Shown in pieces: positions 1 to 6,301 of a stretch of DNA of 6,486 nucleotides. Source of the stretch: Clostridia bacterium (GTDB lineage: Bacteria; Bacillota; Clostridia; Oscillospirales; Oscillospiraceae); assembly GCA_003245395.1 (NCBI GenBank), contig QKDF01000032.1, positions 1-6,486 of the forward strand, given 5' to 3'. Under the pieces are notes generated by a model. The model was not told the origin of the DNA. It made no database searches and was given only the letters and a program-made list of their open reading frames with translations. Positions within the stretch are counted from its first letter, which is position 1; every line of letters begins with the position of its first letter. A program made the translations under genes and the position numbers.

Positions 1-2
1 TG

Positions 3-1094
3 GGCTTTACGCAGAAATACATCATCCGGAACATCTTCCGCAACAAAATGCGGATGATGATCTGCATTGTCGGCGTGGCCGGCTGCATGATGCTGATTAT
101 GACGGCCTTTGCAATCATGGACTCCATCAACATTCAGCTGGATCTTCTGGACGGCAAGGCACAGAAATTTGATTTGCTGGTCACGCTGAAAACCGGCGTT
201 ACAGAGAACCAGTATGAGCATCTGGAAGAGCTGGACGGCGTGACACAGTATCAGACCGCCATGACAACGGGCGTCAAACTGTATTCTGCGGACAGGCAGT
301 ACACATCGTACGTCACCGTCACCGACGACGAGATCAGCTTGAAGCTGATCGACCCACACGGCCCTACGGTTGCGCACCTTCCGACGGATGGAGTCATTTT
401 GGACAAGAAGATCGCAGATGGGCTGGGTGTATCCGAGGGGGAGACCATCCGGGCAAAATTCTATGGCGACAACCGCTATTACGAGCTGCGGGTTTCCGCC
501 ATCGTCAAGAGCATCGACGGCGCCTATGTCAGCCGCACCTACTGGCGGGATATCGGAAAAGGCTTTACGCCCACGACGCTCTATCTGAAATCCGGCGACA
601 TCACATCGCTGACAGAGCGACTGAATGACTTCGATTTCGTAAGCAGCGTTCAGGATAAAAGCGCCGTGATGGCAGCGGCGAAAAGCAGTGTGATGAGCAT
701 CGTCTCCATCGTGACCGTTTTGATCGCATTCGGCGGGTTGCTGGCCTTCGTGGTGCTGTATAATCTGGGAATCGTCAGCTTTTTCGAGCAGATTCGAAGC
801 CTTGCTACGCTGATGGTCCTGGGCTTTTATGACAAGGAGATCCGGAGGCTTGTCCTGACGGAAAACATCTTTTTTACACTGGTGGGAACACTGATCGGTG
901 CACCTCTCGGTTTGCTGATGGCCGGCTCGATTTTGGCCACCATTGATATGATGAATATTCAAACGACGGCAAAGCCGCTGTCGTATTTGTTTTCCGGCTT
1001 GCTGACACTGAGCTTTGCCTTGATTGTCAACGTGATGCTCGGGCGGCAAGTGCGAAAAATTGATATGCTTGGCGCACTGAAAAGTGTGGAATAA
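3..1094 (+). CDS. FtsX/MacB-type ABC transporter permease, C-terminal part (5' end outside window)
   Basis: This is the membrane subunit of an ABC exporter-type complex (MacB/LolE/FtsX superfamily). Such subunits couple cytoplasmic ATP hydrolysis to movement of an extracytoplasmic domain. The frame is open from the window edge, and the codons before the first ATG (position 48) encode TQKYIIRNIFRNK, the family's usual pre-helix stretch. The gene therefore starts upstream and the ATG at 48 is internal. Counting from that ATG, one helix lies at about residues 3-27. An extracytoplasmic domain follows at about 30-210, then three helices at about 216-240, 273-298 and 311-331. The loop after the second helix has the FtsX-like pattern EQIRSLATLMVLGFYDKEI (247-265). 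A pre-helix RNIFRNK segment this far into a protein is typical of the second half of long two-half permeases, so probably only half the gene is seen. It is followed after 19 bp by the adaptor gene. The ATPase subunit is not in the window. The substrate is unknown. Confidence 0.88.
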   Translation, partial: GFTQKYIIRNIFRNKMRMMICIVGVAGCMMLIMTAFAIMDSINIQLDLLDGKAQKFDLLVTLKTGVTENQYEHLEELDGVTQYQTAMTTGVKLYSADRQYTSYVTVTDDEISLKLIDPHGPTVAHLPTDGVILDKKIADGLGVSEGETIRAKFYGDNRYYELRVSAIVKSIDGAYVSRTYWRDIGKGFTPTTLYLKSGDITSLTERLNDFDFVSSVQDKSAVMAAAKSSVMSIVSIVTVLIAFGGLLAFVVLYNLGIVSFFEQIRSLATLMVLGFYDKEIRRLVLTENIFFTLVGTLIGAPLGLLMAGSILATIDMMNIQTTAKPLSYLFSGLLTLSFALIVNVMLGRQVRKIDMLGALKSVE

Positions 1095-1113
1095 CCATAG
1101 GGGAAGAAATGAT

Positions 1114-2541
1114 ATGAAATGGAAAGTAGCATTGATTGCGGCAGCTGTGCTGACCGCTGTGGGTACCTTGTCCGCGTGCGGCAGCAGCGGCGTGGAAACC
1201 CTGCACCCGACGATCGGGGACATTCAGGATACGGTGGATGAGAGCGGCACCGTCTACTATGCGGACGACTATGCCATTGTACCCACGGTGGGCGGCCGAA
1301 TTACGGCTTGTAATTTTGACGTGGGAGATGCGGTGGAGCAGGGTGCCACACTCTATACCATTGACGATACCGACATCTCCTATCAGAATGCAAGCGCACA
1401 GATTGCGCTTGATTCCGCCAACGCCGCTTACGACCAGGCCGCAAAAGCGGCGGACGATTTGGGTGTGAAGACCTACGTATCCGGTATGGTCACGGAGGTC
1501 TACTGCAATACGGGCGATTATGTGATGACGGGGAGTAAGGTCGCCCAGGTCGTGGACAACACGCACCTGAAGCTCAAGCTGGCCTATGCCGATATCGAAA
1601 AGATCCACGTCGGTTCTGTCGCAAGCGTCACCGTCACCGGGGACAGCGAGGCGTTTGCGGGCACGGTGACAAAGATTTACGACCAGAAGACCGTGTTTTC
1701 GGGGCACCAGACGGGTGTTTATGTGGAGATCTCGTTCAATAACCCCGGCGCCCTGATCAGCGGAGAGTCGGCCACCGCTACGATCGGCGGCATACCTCCT
1801 GTTGCAAGCGGAACCATCGAATATGCCACCGATGCTTCGGTTTATTCCACAGGAACCGGGCTGGTTACTGCCATCACTTCCGGAGCGGGCAGCAGCGTGT
1901 CTTCCGGCAGTGTAATCCTGCGCATCAAAAATGATGCCGTGACCGCTGCCGTGACAAACGCGCAGTTGAGCGTTGCCAATGCCCAGGAAGCTCTGCGTCA
2001 GCTTCAGGGGCAGCTTGACCACTATACCATCAAGGCTCCTGTCAGCGGAACGATTCTTCAGCGGATTGCAAAGGTGAGCGACCTCGCTTCGCCGGGCGTG
2101 ACCATGGCCTCGCTCTCTAGCGGAGACACGGTCAACGTCCAGGTGGATGTGGATGAAAAATATATTGCTAAGGTGGCCGTGGGGCAGAGCGCAACCATCA
2201 CGCTGACCTCCGATATCGGCGGTGCGTCCTATACCGGTGTGGTTCGGGAAATCAGTGACAGCGGCACAGTTACCAACGGCGTCACCTATTACACAGTGAA
2301 AGTCGCGCTGGATCGGCAAGAGGGACTCAAGGACGGCATGAATGTGGATGCTTCCATTTTGACAGCCGAGAAAAAGGACTGCCTGTTGGTTCCGAAATCC
2401 TGCATTCTCAATGGAAGTCAGATTGAAGTTCTGGAAAATGGAAAGACGGTAACAAAGGACGTTGTAGTGGGAATCACAGACGGCGCCAATGCGGAGATTG
2501 TCAGCGGACTTTCCGAAACGGACAACGTTATATCCAAGTAA
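1114..2541 (+). CDS. Lipoprotein membrane-fusion (HlyD/MacA-like) adaptor with two tandem adaptor modules
   Basis: This is a periplasmic-adaptor-type protein (475 aa) that would sit on the outer face of the membrane and partner the permease upstream. The start is the ATG at 1114, preceded by GGGGAAG about 7 bp away; an in-frame ATG at 1084 overlaps the permease and lacks a site. The N-terminus is a lipoprotein signal: KWK, a hydrophobic stretch, then lipobox LSAC with the lipidated Cys at residue 22. Module 1 has a lipoyl-like half at about 46-85, a short helical hairpin at 86-118, a second lipoyl half at 119-150 and a beta-barrel at 150-226. Module 2 repeats this order: 232-272, helix 275-303, lipoyl half with APVSGTI at 304-336, barrel 338-416. 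A C-terminal membrane-proximal domain (about 420-475) ends the protein. YVSGMV (121-126) in module 1 matches PVSGTI (309-314) in module 2. Ordinary MacA-like adaptors of 350-400 aa have one module. The helical hairpins are short, as expected without an outer-membrane channel to reach. The family call is firm; the duplication is my reading of the sequence. Confidence 0.88.
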   Translation: MKWKVALIAAAVLTAVGTLSACGSSGVETLHPTIGDIQDTVDESGTVYYADDYAIVPTVGGRITACNFDVGDAVEQGATLYTIDDTDISYQNASAQIALDSANAAYDQAAKAADDLGVKTYVSGMVTEVYCNTGDYVMTGSKVAQVVDNTHLKLKLAYADIEKIHVGSVASVTVTGDSEAFAGTVTKIYDQKTVFSGHQTGVYVEISFNNPGALISGESATATIGGIPPVASGTIEYATDASVYSTGTGLVTAITSGAGSSVSSGSVILRIKNDAVTAAVTNAQLSVANAQEALRQLQGQLDHYTIKAPVSGTILQRIAKVSDLASPGVTMASLSSGDTVNVQVDVDEKYIAKVAVGQSATITLTSDIGGASYTGVVREISDSGTVTNGVTYYTVKVALDRQEGLKDGMNVDASILTAEKKDCLLVPKSCILNGSQIEVLENGKTVTKDVVVGITDGANAEIVSGLSETDNVISK

Positions 2542-2549
2542 GGAGGAGG
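2542..2549 (+). promoter_or_regulatory. Orphan strong Shine-Dalgarno sequence after the adaptor stop codon
   Basis: GGAGGAGG directly follows the adaptor's TAA and is a near-perfect anti-16S match. No ATG or GTG lies at a normal distance. The nearest possible start is TTG at 2564, which opens a six-codon frame ending in TAA at 2582-2584. That stop overlaps an ATG at 2584 (TAATG) in frame with the SLH gene. It may be a relic, a ribosome loading site, or a coupling device for the next gene. Confidence 0.35.
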
Positions 2550-2589
2550 CTCTGTCACCGGGTTTGTCGGCCCGCTATTTGTAATGAAC

Positions 2590-2594
2590 AGGAG
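2590..2594 (+). promoter_or_regulatory. Ribosome binding site that favours the 2605 start of the SLH gene
   Basis: AGGAG lies 10 nt before the ATG at 2605. The alternative in-frame ATG at 2584 lies upstream of this site; its only other candidate site is more than 30 nt away. The protein from 2605 begins MKKRLL, a normal signal-peptide start. Confidence 0.6.
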
Positions 2595-2604
2595 AAAAAC
2601 TGCA

Positions 2605-4473
2605 ATGAAGAAAAGATTGCTTTCAGCTGCCCTTGCGATCTGTCTGACGGCGTCACTGCTGAGCGTCACTGCCGCGGCGTCTCAGAGCGTGACGGATACG
2701 CAGGAACAGACAGTCCGAGTCCTTGGAATCATCAACGGAGACGCGGCCGGGAATATGAATCTGTCGGAAAACGTGACCCGGGCCCAGTTTGTCAAGATGC
2801 TGGTGGCTGCCTCCGCGTATAAGGACGACGTGGATGAAGACGTGAATGTGCTGCTGTTCCGGGATGTGGCTGTGAACTACTGGGCGTCGGGATATATGAA
2901 GGTCGCCGTGGAGCACGGCTGGCTGACCGGTTATGCCGACGGCACATTCCGGCCCGGTAATTCCGTTACCCTGCAGGCGGCGGCAGCCGCGACGCTGCGG
3001 CTGCTGGGCTATACCTCCGACGATGTCTCCAGTCTGTTTCCCACTGCGCTGATGAAAAAATTTACGGCGTTGGGATTGGGCGATGGGGTTTCCAAAGCAC
3101 GAACCGAGAATCTCACCCGGGGAGACTGTGTCAACATTTTTTACAATCTGATGAATGCCGCTTCCGCCGACGGAAGCGTCTACGCCCAGTCACTGGGGTA
3201 CGCGCTCAACAGCGCGGGAAAAATCGACTATACGTCCCTGGTTACGGCAGATATGAAAGGGCCATTTGTGCTTGCATCCGGTGAAGACCTGACGTCGCTG
3301 CTGCCGTTTTCATCCGGCAATGTTACCGTGTATAAGGACGGTAGCGCATCGACTCTGGCCTCGGCCAATACATATGATGTTTATTATTACAACAAAAATC
3401 TGCGGACTGTATGGCTTTATGATACAAAGGCAACCGGTACCTATACTGCGGCATCTCCTAGCCGCGTGGCCCCCACAGCCGTGACCGTGGCTGGCAACAG
3501 CTATACCATCGGGACATCCTCGGCGGCTTATCAATTGTCCGCCATGGGCGGGTTTGCGCTGGGGGACACGGTCACTTTACTGCTGGGCATGGATGGGACC
3601 ATCGTGGATGTGATTCCTGCGGGAGTGACCGATACCACATATTATGGCGTTGTCACATCCACGCAGACAAGCAGCTATACCGACAGCACAGGAAAGGCTG
3701 TATCTGTCAAAACGGACAGCGTGGCCTGCACCGACGGTGTCGTGCGAGAGTATCCCGGCTCTGTGTCTGTGGGAACTCTGGTATCTGTAGTTACCAGCGG
3801 GGGAACCGCCAAAATTACAAACTTGAGCAGCAAATCCCTCAGCGGCAAGATCAATGAGGCCGGGACAAAGCTGGGGACTTTGAATTTTGCAGACAACGCG
3901 GAGATTCTGGATACCAATTCCAACGGCGATTATCTGCGGGTGTATCCGCTCCGTCTGGCGAGCTATACCTTGTCAGGCGATGATGTGCGGTACTATACGC
4001 TGGACGAGGACGGAAATATCAGCCGCCTTGTTCTGAGCGATACCACGGGGGATCTGTACTCCTATGGACTGATCACAAAAGCAACAGAGGCTTCTTACGG
4101 AACTTCGGTCAGCAGTTATTACGAGTATATTATCAATGGAATTCCCGGCGTAGAGACATCTTCCAACACGCTTTATAGTGCTTCCACCGGCGGAGCAATC
4201 TTTCGTTATAAAGACGGGGCCATCTCCAGCATCAAGAATCTCAAAAGCATGACAATTACTTCTGTCAATAATCTTTATGCGGTAAAGGGCAGCGAGCAAT
4301 ATCTTCTGTCTCAGACTGTTCAGGTGTATCAGAAAGTGGACGGCGCCTACCAGCAGATCAACCTCACTGCAATTGCGGGCTCTGATCAGTATACTCTGCA
4401 GGCGTGGTATGACGATTTTGGGTATGACGCAGGCGGATTGGTTCGCGTGATTGTTGCAACACTGAAAGACTGA
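2605..4473 (+). CDS. Secreted S-layer homology (SLH) domain protein
   Basis: This is an exported protein (622 aa from the ATG at 2605; 629 aa if the ATG at 2584 is used). SLH domains usually bind secondary cell-wall polymers and hold proteins at the wall. Residues 1-25 are a signal peptide: MKKR, a hydrophobic core, then a TAAAS-type cleavage region. Three SLH-like repeats follow. The first (about 35-76) lacks the usual leading F-x-D-V/W half but has VTRAQ (57-61). The second (86-135) is complete at its front, with FRDV, W93, GWLTGYADGTFRPGN (105-119), but has VTLQA where TRAE is expected. The third (about 146-185) is degenerate, with LTRGD. The remaining roughly 400 residues are rich in Ser, Thr, Gly, Tyr and Val and look like beta structure; I recognise no catalytic motif. 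It is the third gene of the apparent operon, 63 bp after the adaptor, and is followed by a strong terminator. Its proposed link to the ABC complex is inferred from position only. Confidence 0.85.
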   Translation: MKKRLLSAALAICLTASLLSVTAAASQSVTDTQEQTVRVLGIINGDAAGNMNLSENVTRAQFVKMLVAASAYKDDVDEDVNVLLFRDVAVNYWASGYMKVAVEHGWLTGYADGTFRPGNSVTLQAAAAATLRLLGYTSDDVSSLFPTALMKKFTALGLGDGVSKARTENLTRGDCVNIFYNLMNAASADGSVYAQSLGYALNSAGKIDYTSLVTADMKGPFVLASGEDLTSLLPFSSGNVTVYKDGSASTLASANTYDVYYYNKNLRTVWLYDTKATGTYTAASPSRVAPTAVTVAGNSYTIGTSSAAYQLSAMGGFALGDTVTLLLGMDGTIVDVIPAGVTDTTYYGVVTSTQTSSYTDSTGKAVSVKTDSVACTDGVVREYPGSVSVGTLVSVVTSGGTAKITNLSSKSLSGKINEAGTKLGTLNFADNAEILDTNSNGDYLRVYPLRLASYTLSGDDVRYYTLDEDGNISRLVLSDTTGDLYSYGLITKATEASYGTSVSSYYEYIINGIPGVETSSNTLYSASTGGAIFRYKDGAISSIKNLKSMTITSVNNLYAVKGSEQYLLSQTVQVYQKVDGAYQQINLTAIAGSDQYTLQAWYDDFGYDAGGLVRVIVATLKD

Positions 4474-4492
4474 TAGATGCTTCTGAAAAAGC

Positions 4493-4556
4493 CACCGCGC
4501 AAAGCCGTGAAATCATAAGGACAAATTGTGAACCCATCATAAGGGCAAACCGAATA
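4493..4556 (+). repeat. Left inverted-repeat arm with an internally doubled 14-mer
   Basis: The arm contains CACCGCG, then ATCATAAGGACAAA at 4512-4525, then a second copy with one change (ATCATAAGGGCAAA) at 4536-4549 running into CCGAATA. The two copies are 24 bp apart in the same orientation. The right arm has a single copy. Confidence 0.6.
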
Positions 4557-4560
4557 CGGA

Positions 4561-4610
4561 AAAAGCCCCTCATTCCCCCAAAAGAATCTTTTGGAGAATG
4601 AGGGGCTTTT
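4561..4610 (+). terminator. Strong hairpin terminator after the SLH gene, bidirectional in form
   Basis: AAAAGCCCCTCATTC (4561-4575) pairs perfectly with GAATGAGGGGCTTTT (4596-4610). After a small internal loop, CCAAAAG (4578-4584) pairs with CTTTTGG (4588-4594) around a 3-nt loop, giving about 22 base pairs. A T-run closes the plus-strand side and an A-run opens it, so transcripts from either direction would end in U-rich sequence. It lies 87 bp after the SLH stop and would also catch read-through from the convergent transporter gene. Confidence 0.85.
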
Positions 4611-4751
4611 AAATTTGTCGCACTTACCGGCGACTCTTTGACATGTTGAAAAGTGATAAGCCATATGACTTACATGCCCCATCCGGACAAGAGAAGCCAT
4701 CGACACCACCGGTGCCACGACAGCGGTAAATGCGGGCCCTGCCGAATAAGC

Positions 4752-4786
4752 AAAAAAGCAGGGCAGACAGCCAACACTGTCTGCCC
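4752..4786 (-). terminator. Rho-independent terminator of the MFS transporter gene
   Basis: On the minus strand, GGGCAGACAG, a 6-nt loop (TGTTGG) and CTGTCTGCCC form a perfect 10-bp stem, followed after TGC by six T residues. It starts about 96 bp after the minus-strand transporter stop codon, in the correct direction. The plus strand has no matching T-run, so it works for the minus strand only. Confidence 0.85.
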
Positions 4787-4801
4787 CGTTACAGGAATTT
4801 A

Positions 4802-4849
4802 TATTCGGTTTTCTTTTTGTCCTTATGATACCTCGCACAAAACGCGGTG
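4802..4849 (-). repeat. Right inverted-repeat arm
   Basis: TATTCGGT (4802-4809), TTTGTCCTTATGAT (4816-4829) and CGCGGTG (4843-4849) are the inverse of blocks in the left arm at 4493-4556. The 14-mer is identical to the first left copy. Confidence 0.6.
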
Positions 4850-4881
4850 CTCTTTTAGACTGTGCGTTTTAAATACCGCTG

Positions 4882-6087
4882 CTATATGCTGCTGTTTTTA
4901 ATAGAGGGAACTATGGTCATGGACAGAGAAAGACAGATGGAAAGAGCGCCGCAGACTGCGAAGCAGATGTTCACCCCGGCAGTTTCGGAAAAAATACCAC
5001 CCAGCAGAAGACCCAGCGGTGCTGCAAACAGGCTCACGCTGTACGACAGCGACAGCACCCGGCCAAGAAATTCCTCCGAGATACGGCTTTGAAAGATTGC
5101 AGTGCGAAGCCCGTAAAAGAAAGGAATGGTCAGTCCCATGATCCCTGACAGCAGAATAAAGAGTTTTAGTCCTCCGGGCGGCAGCAGACCTGCAAACAGC
5201 ACGCAAAAGCCGTAAATCCCAATGGAAGCCGCAATGGCGCGGATTTTATGAATTTTATTTCCCACTGCACCGAGGATCAGAGCACCGACCAGTGTGCCGC
5301 CGGAAAAGGCAATCTCTACGGCGCTGGAGTCCGCAACACTCCCGCCAAAGTAAGTCATCGTCATCAGCGGATACATCGAGCCAATAGGGAAATAGATGAA
5401 GGCATATAACGAACTGATGATCAGGATTGTCATCATATCCGGCTCGCGGCGGAGAATTTCGATGCCTTCTCTGGTGTCGCGCAAAATATGAAGCGCTGCA
5501 TGATTTTCACTGACTTTGTTCTTCGGAATGTGCAAAAAGGCGACAATGGTAACTGCAATCAGCGCGCCGCCCACATCCAGAAAGATGATAGCGCTCAAAT
5601 CCCACAGGTTGAACAGCACCGCAGCCAGAGCCGGACTGAGAAGCATGGATACGGATTCAAATCCCTGGGAGACCCCTGCGCAGCGGGCAAGCTGAGCCTT
5701 GGGGACGATTGTGGGGATAACTGCGTTTAGAGTCGGTGAGTGGAAGGCCGTGCCGATGGAGCGAATGCACAGCATGAGAAAAATCAGCCAGATCGGAATT
5801 TCCGTCCACAGGGCTACCGCTGCCAGAGCCAGTCCCGCAAGCGCAATGCCCAGATCCGATAAGATCAGGATTTTCTTCCGGTCAAACCGGTCGATAAAAG
5901 CTCCCGTGAACATACCCAGCACTGCTCTTGGCAGATAGGCGACCAGTGTAGACATGGTAACGACGGTTGCTGAACCGGTACGTTGTGTCAGATACCATAC
6001 AATGGCCATTTGAAGGATTGAACTGGTGAGGATTGAAACGGCCTGACCAACTCCCAGAATGATAAACTTTCGTGCCCAATTTTCCAT
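4882..6087 (-). CDS. MFS efflux transporter, macrolide-efflux (Mef)-like
   Basis: This is a major facilitator permease of 401 aa that would exchange protons for export of a small molecule across the cytoplasmic membrane. The start MENWARKFI at 6087 is chosen because GGAGA lies 4-5 nt before it; the longer frame from 6162 has no site and adds a non-hydrophobic leader. About twelve hydrophobic helices are visible, at roughly 7-33, 41-60, 73-93, 97-113, 142-162, 165-186, 219-243, 256-275, 284-303, 306-325, 344-366 and 370-394. The MFS motif A between helices 2 and 3 reads GAFIDRFDRKK (62-72). RSIGTAFHSPTLNAVIP (109-125) after helix 4 is typical of the MefA/enterobactin-exporter-like branch. A charged central loop (187-217) separates the halves. 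Length and motifs are intact. Mef-like proteins are often named macrolide exporters by similarity, yet many have other or unknown substrates, so drug resistance should not be assumed. The gene converges on the SLH operon and has its own terminator. Confidence 0.88.
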   Translation of the reverse strand: MENWARKFIILGVGQAVSILTSSILQMAIVWYLTQRTGSATVVTMSTLVAYLPRAVLGMFTGAFIDRFDRKKILILSDLGIALAGLALAAVALWTEIPIWLIFLMLCIRSIGTAFHSPTLNAVIPTIVPKAQLARCAGVSQGFESVSMLLSPALAAVLFNLWDLSAIIFLDVGGALIAVTIVAFLHIPKNKVSENHAALHILRDTREGIEILRREPDMMTILIISSLYAFIYFPIGSMYPLMTMTYFGGSVADSSAVEIAFSGGTLVGALILGAVGNKIHKIRAIAASIGIYGFCVLFAGLLPPGGLKLFILLSGIMGLTIPFFYGLRTAIFQSRISEEFLGRVLSLSYSVSLFAAPLGLLLGGIFSETAGVNICFAVCGALSICLSLSMTIVPSIKNSSI

Positions 6088-6091
6088 GAGA

Positions 6092-6096
6092 TCTCC
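6092..6096 (-). promoter_or_regulatory. Ribosome binding site of the MFS gene
   Basis: On the minus strand GGAGA precedes the ATG at 6087 by 4 nt. It decides the start in favour of MENWARKF over the upstream in-frame ATG at 6162. Confidence 0.6.
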
Positions 6097-6171
6097 ATTA
6101 AAATAAAGAGTCAAACTTGCGTATTCAGTCTGTAAATGCGATCTGAGTCTGATTATAGCCATTGTTTATTA

Positions 6172-6210
6172 TCTATAACATAGCTTATGTGAGACACAGC
6201 TTATTGTCAA
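6172..6210 (-). promoter_or_regulatory. Candidate promoter/operator region of the MFS gene
   Basis: On the minus strand a perfect -35 TTGACA (6205-6210) is followed at 17 bp only by the poor hexamer TAAGCT. A better extended -10, TGTTATAGA (6180-6172), lies too far from that -35. Between them is a perfect palindrome ACATA-GCT-TATGT (6178-6190), and AGCTTAT occurs twice (6182-6188, 6198-6204) in the same orientation. This may be a regulator-dependent promoter with an operator; the exact start of transcription is unclear. Confidence 0.35.
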
Positions 6211-6266
6211 TCTCTGGTGCAACAAAGGGCATTTATTTTTTTCTTTGATTTTTTTGTAAAAAAGGG

Positions 6267-6295
6267 TTGACAAATCCATCTGAGTTTGCTATTCT
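6267..6295 (+). promoter_or_regulatory. Strong sigma-A promoter with UP-like A/T tract, rRNA-promoter type
   Basis: TTGACA (6267-6272) and TATTCT (6290-6295) are separated by exactly 17 bp, with TG at 6287-6288 giving an extended -10. The 35 bases upstream (about 6230-6265) are almost all A and T runs, as in an UP element. Transcription would start near 6302 and run rightward out of the window. It is divergent from the MFS gene. Confidence 0.8.
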
Positions 6296-6301
6296 AAACA
6301 A

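Larger units (their letters stand above)
4486..4857. other. Gene-free segment bounded by imperfect inverted repeats (possible MITE-like element)
   Basis: The stretch from 4474 to 4881 has no convincing gene. Most of it is framed by arms that match in inverted orientation: an A-run and CACCGCG (4493-4499), ATCATAAGGACAAA (4512-4525) and ACCGAATA (4549-4556) on the left, and their complements at 4843-4849, 4816-4829 and 4802-4809 on the right. The spacing between outer blocks is almost equal (12 and 13 nt). Two terminator-type hairpins lie inside. No transposase and no clear target duplication are seen. It may be a small non-autonomous element or an intergenic repeat family. Confidence 0.4.

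Noticed and set aside
1027..2319. Long minus-strand open frame (430 codons) opposite the adaptor gene
   Set aside because: Its product is rich in His, Arg, Cys and Gly without recognisable domains, it has no proper ribosome site, and it lies fully antisense to a gene with clear family features.
4736..4764. Alternative stem GCCCTGC/GCAGGGC overlapping the minus-strand terminator, possible antiterminator
   Set aside because: In the minus-strand direction the competing arm is transcribed only after the terminator's T-run, so it could not prevent termination in the usual way.
4386..4838. Minus-strand open frame of 150 codons across the intergenic segment
   Set aside because: It runs through both terminator hairpins and the inverted-repeat arms and into the SLH gene antisense; the repeated CPYD in its product simply reflects the doubled 14-mer.
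4474..4881. Possible CRISPR array because of the repeated 14-mers
   Set aside because: Only three copies, in mixed orientation and without regular spacers or a leader.
4653..4901. Plus-strand open frame of 82 codons
   Set aside because: No ribosome site, composition unlike a protein (many His, Arg, Cys), overlaps the minus-strand terminator and the end of the transporter gene.
6088..6162. N-terminal extension of the MFS transporter to the ATG at 6162
   Set aside because: No ribosome site before 6162, the added residues do not fit the family's N-terminus, and a good site sits before 6087.
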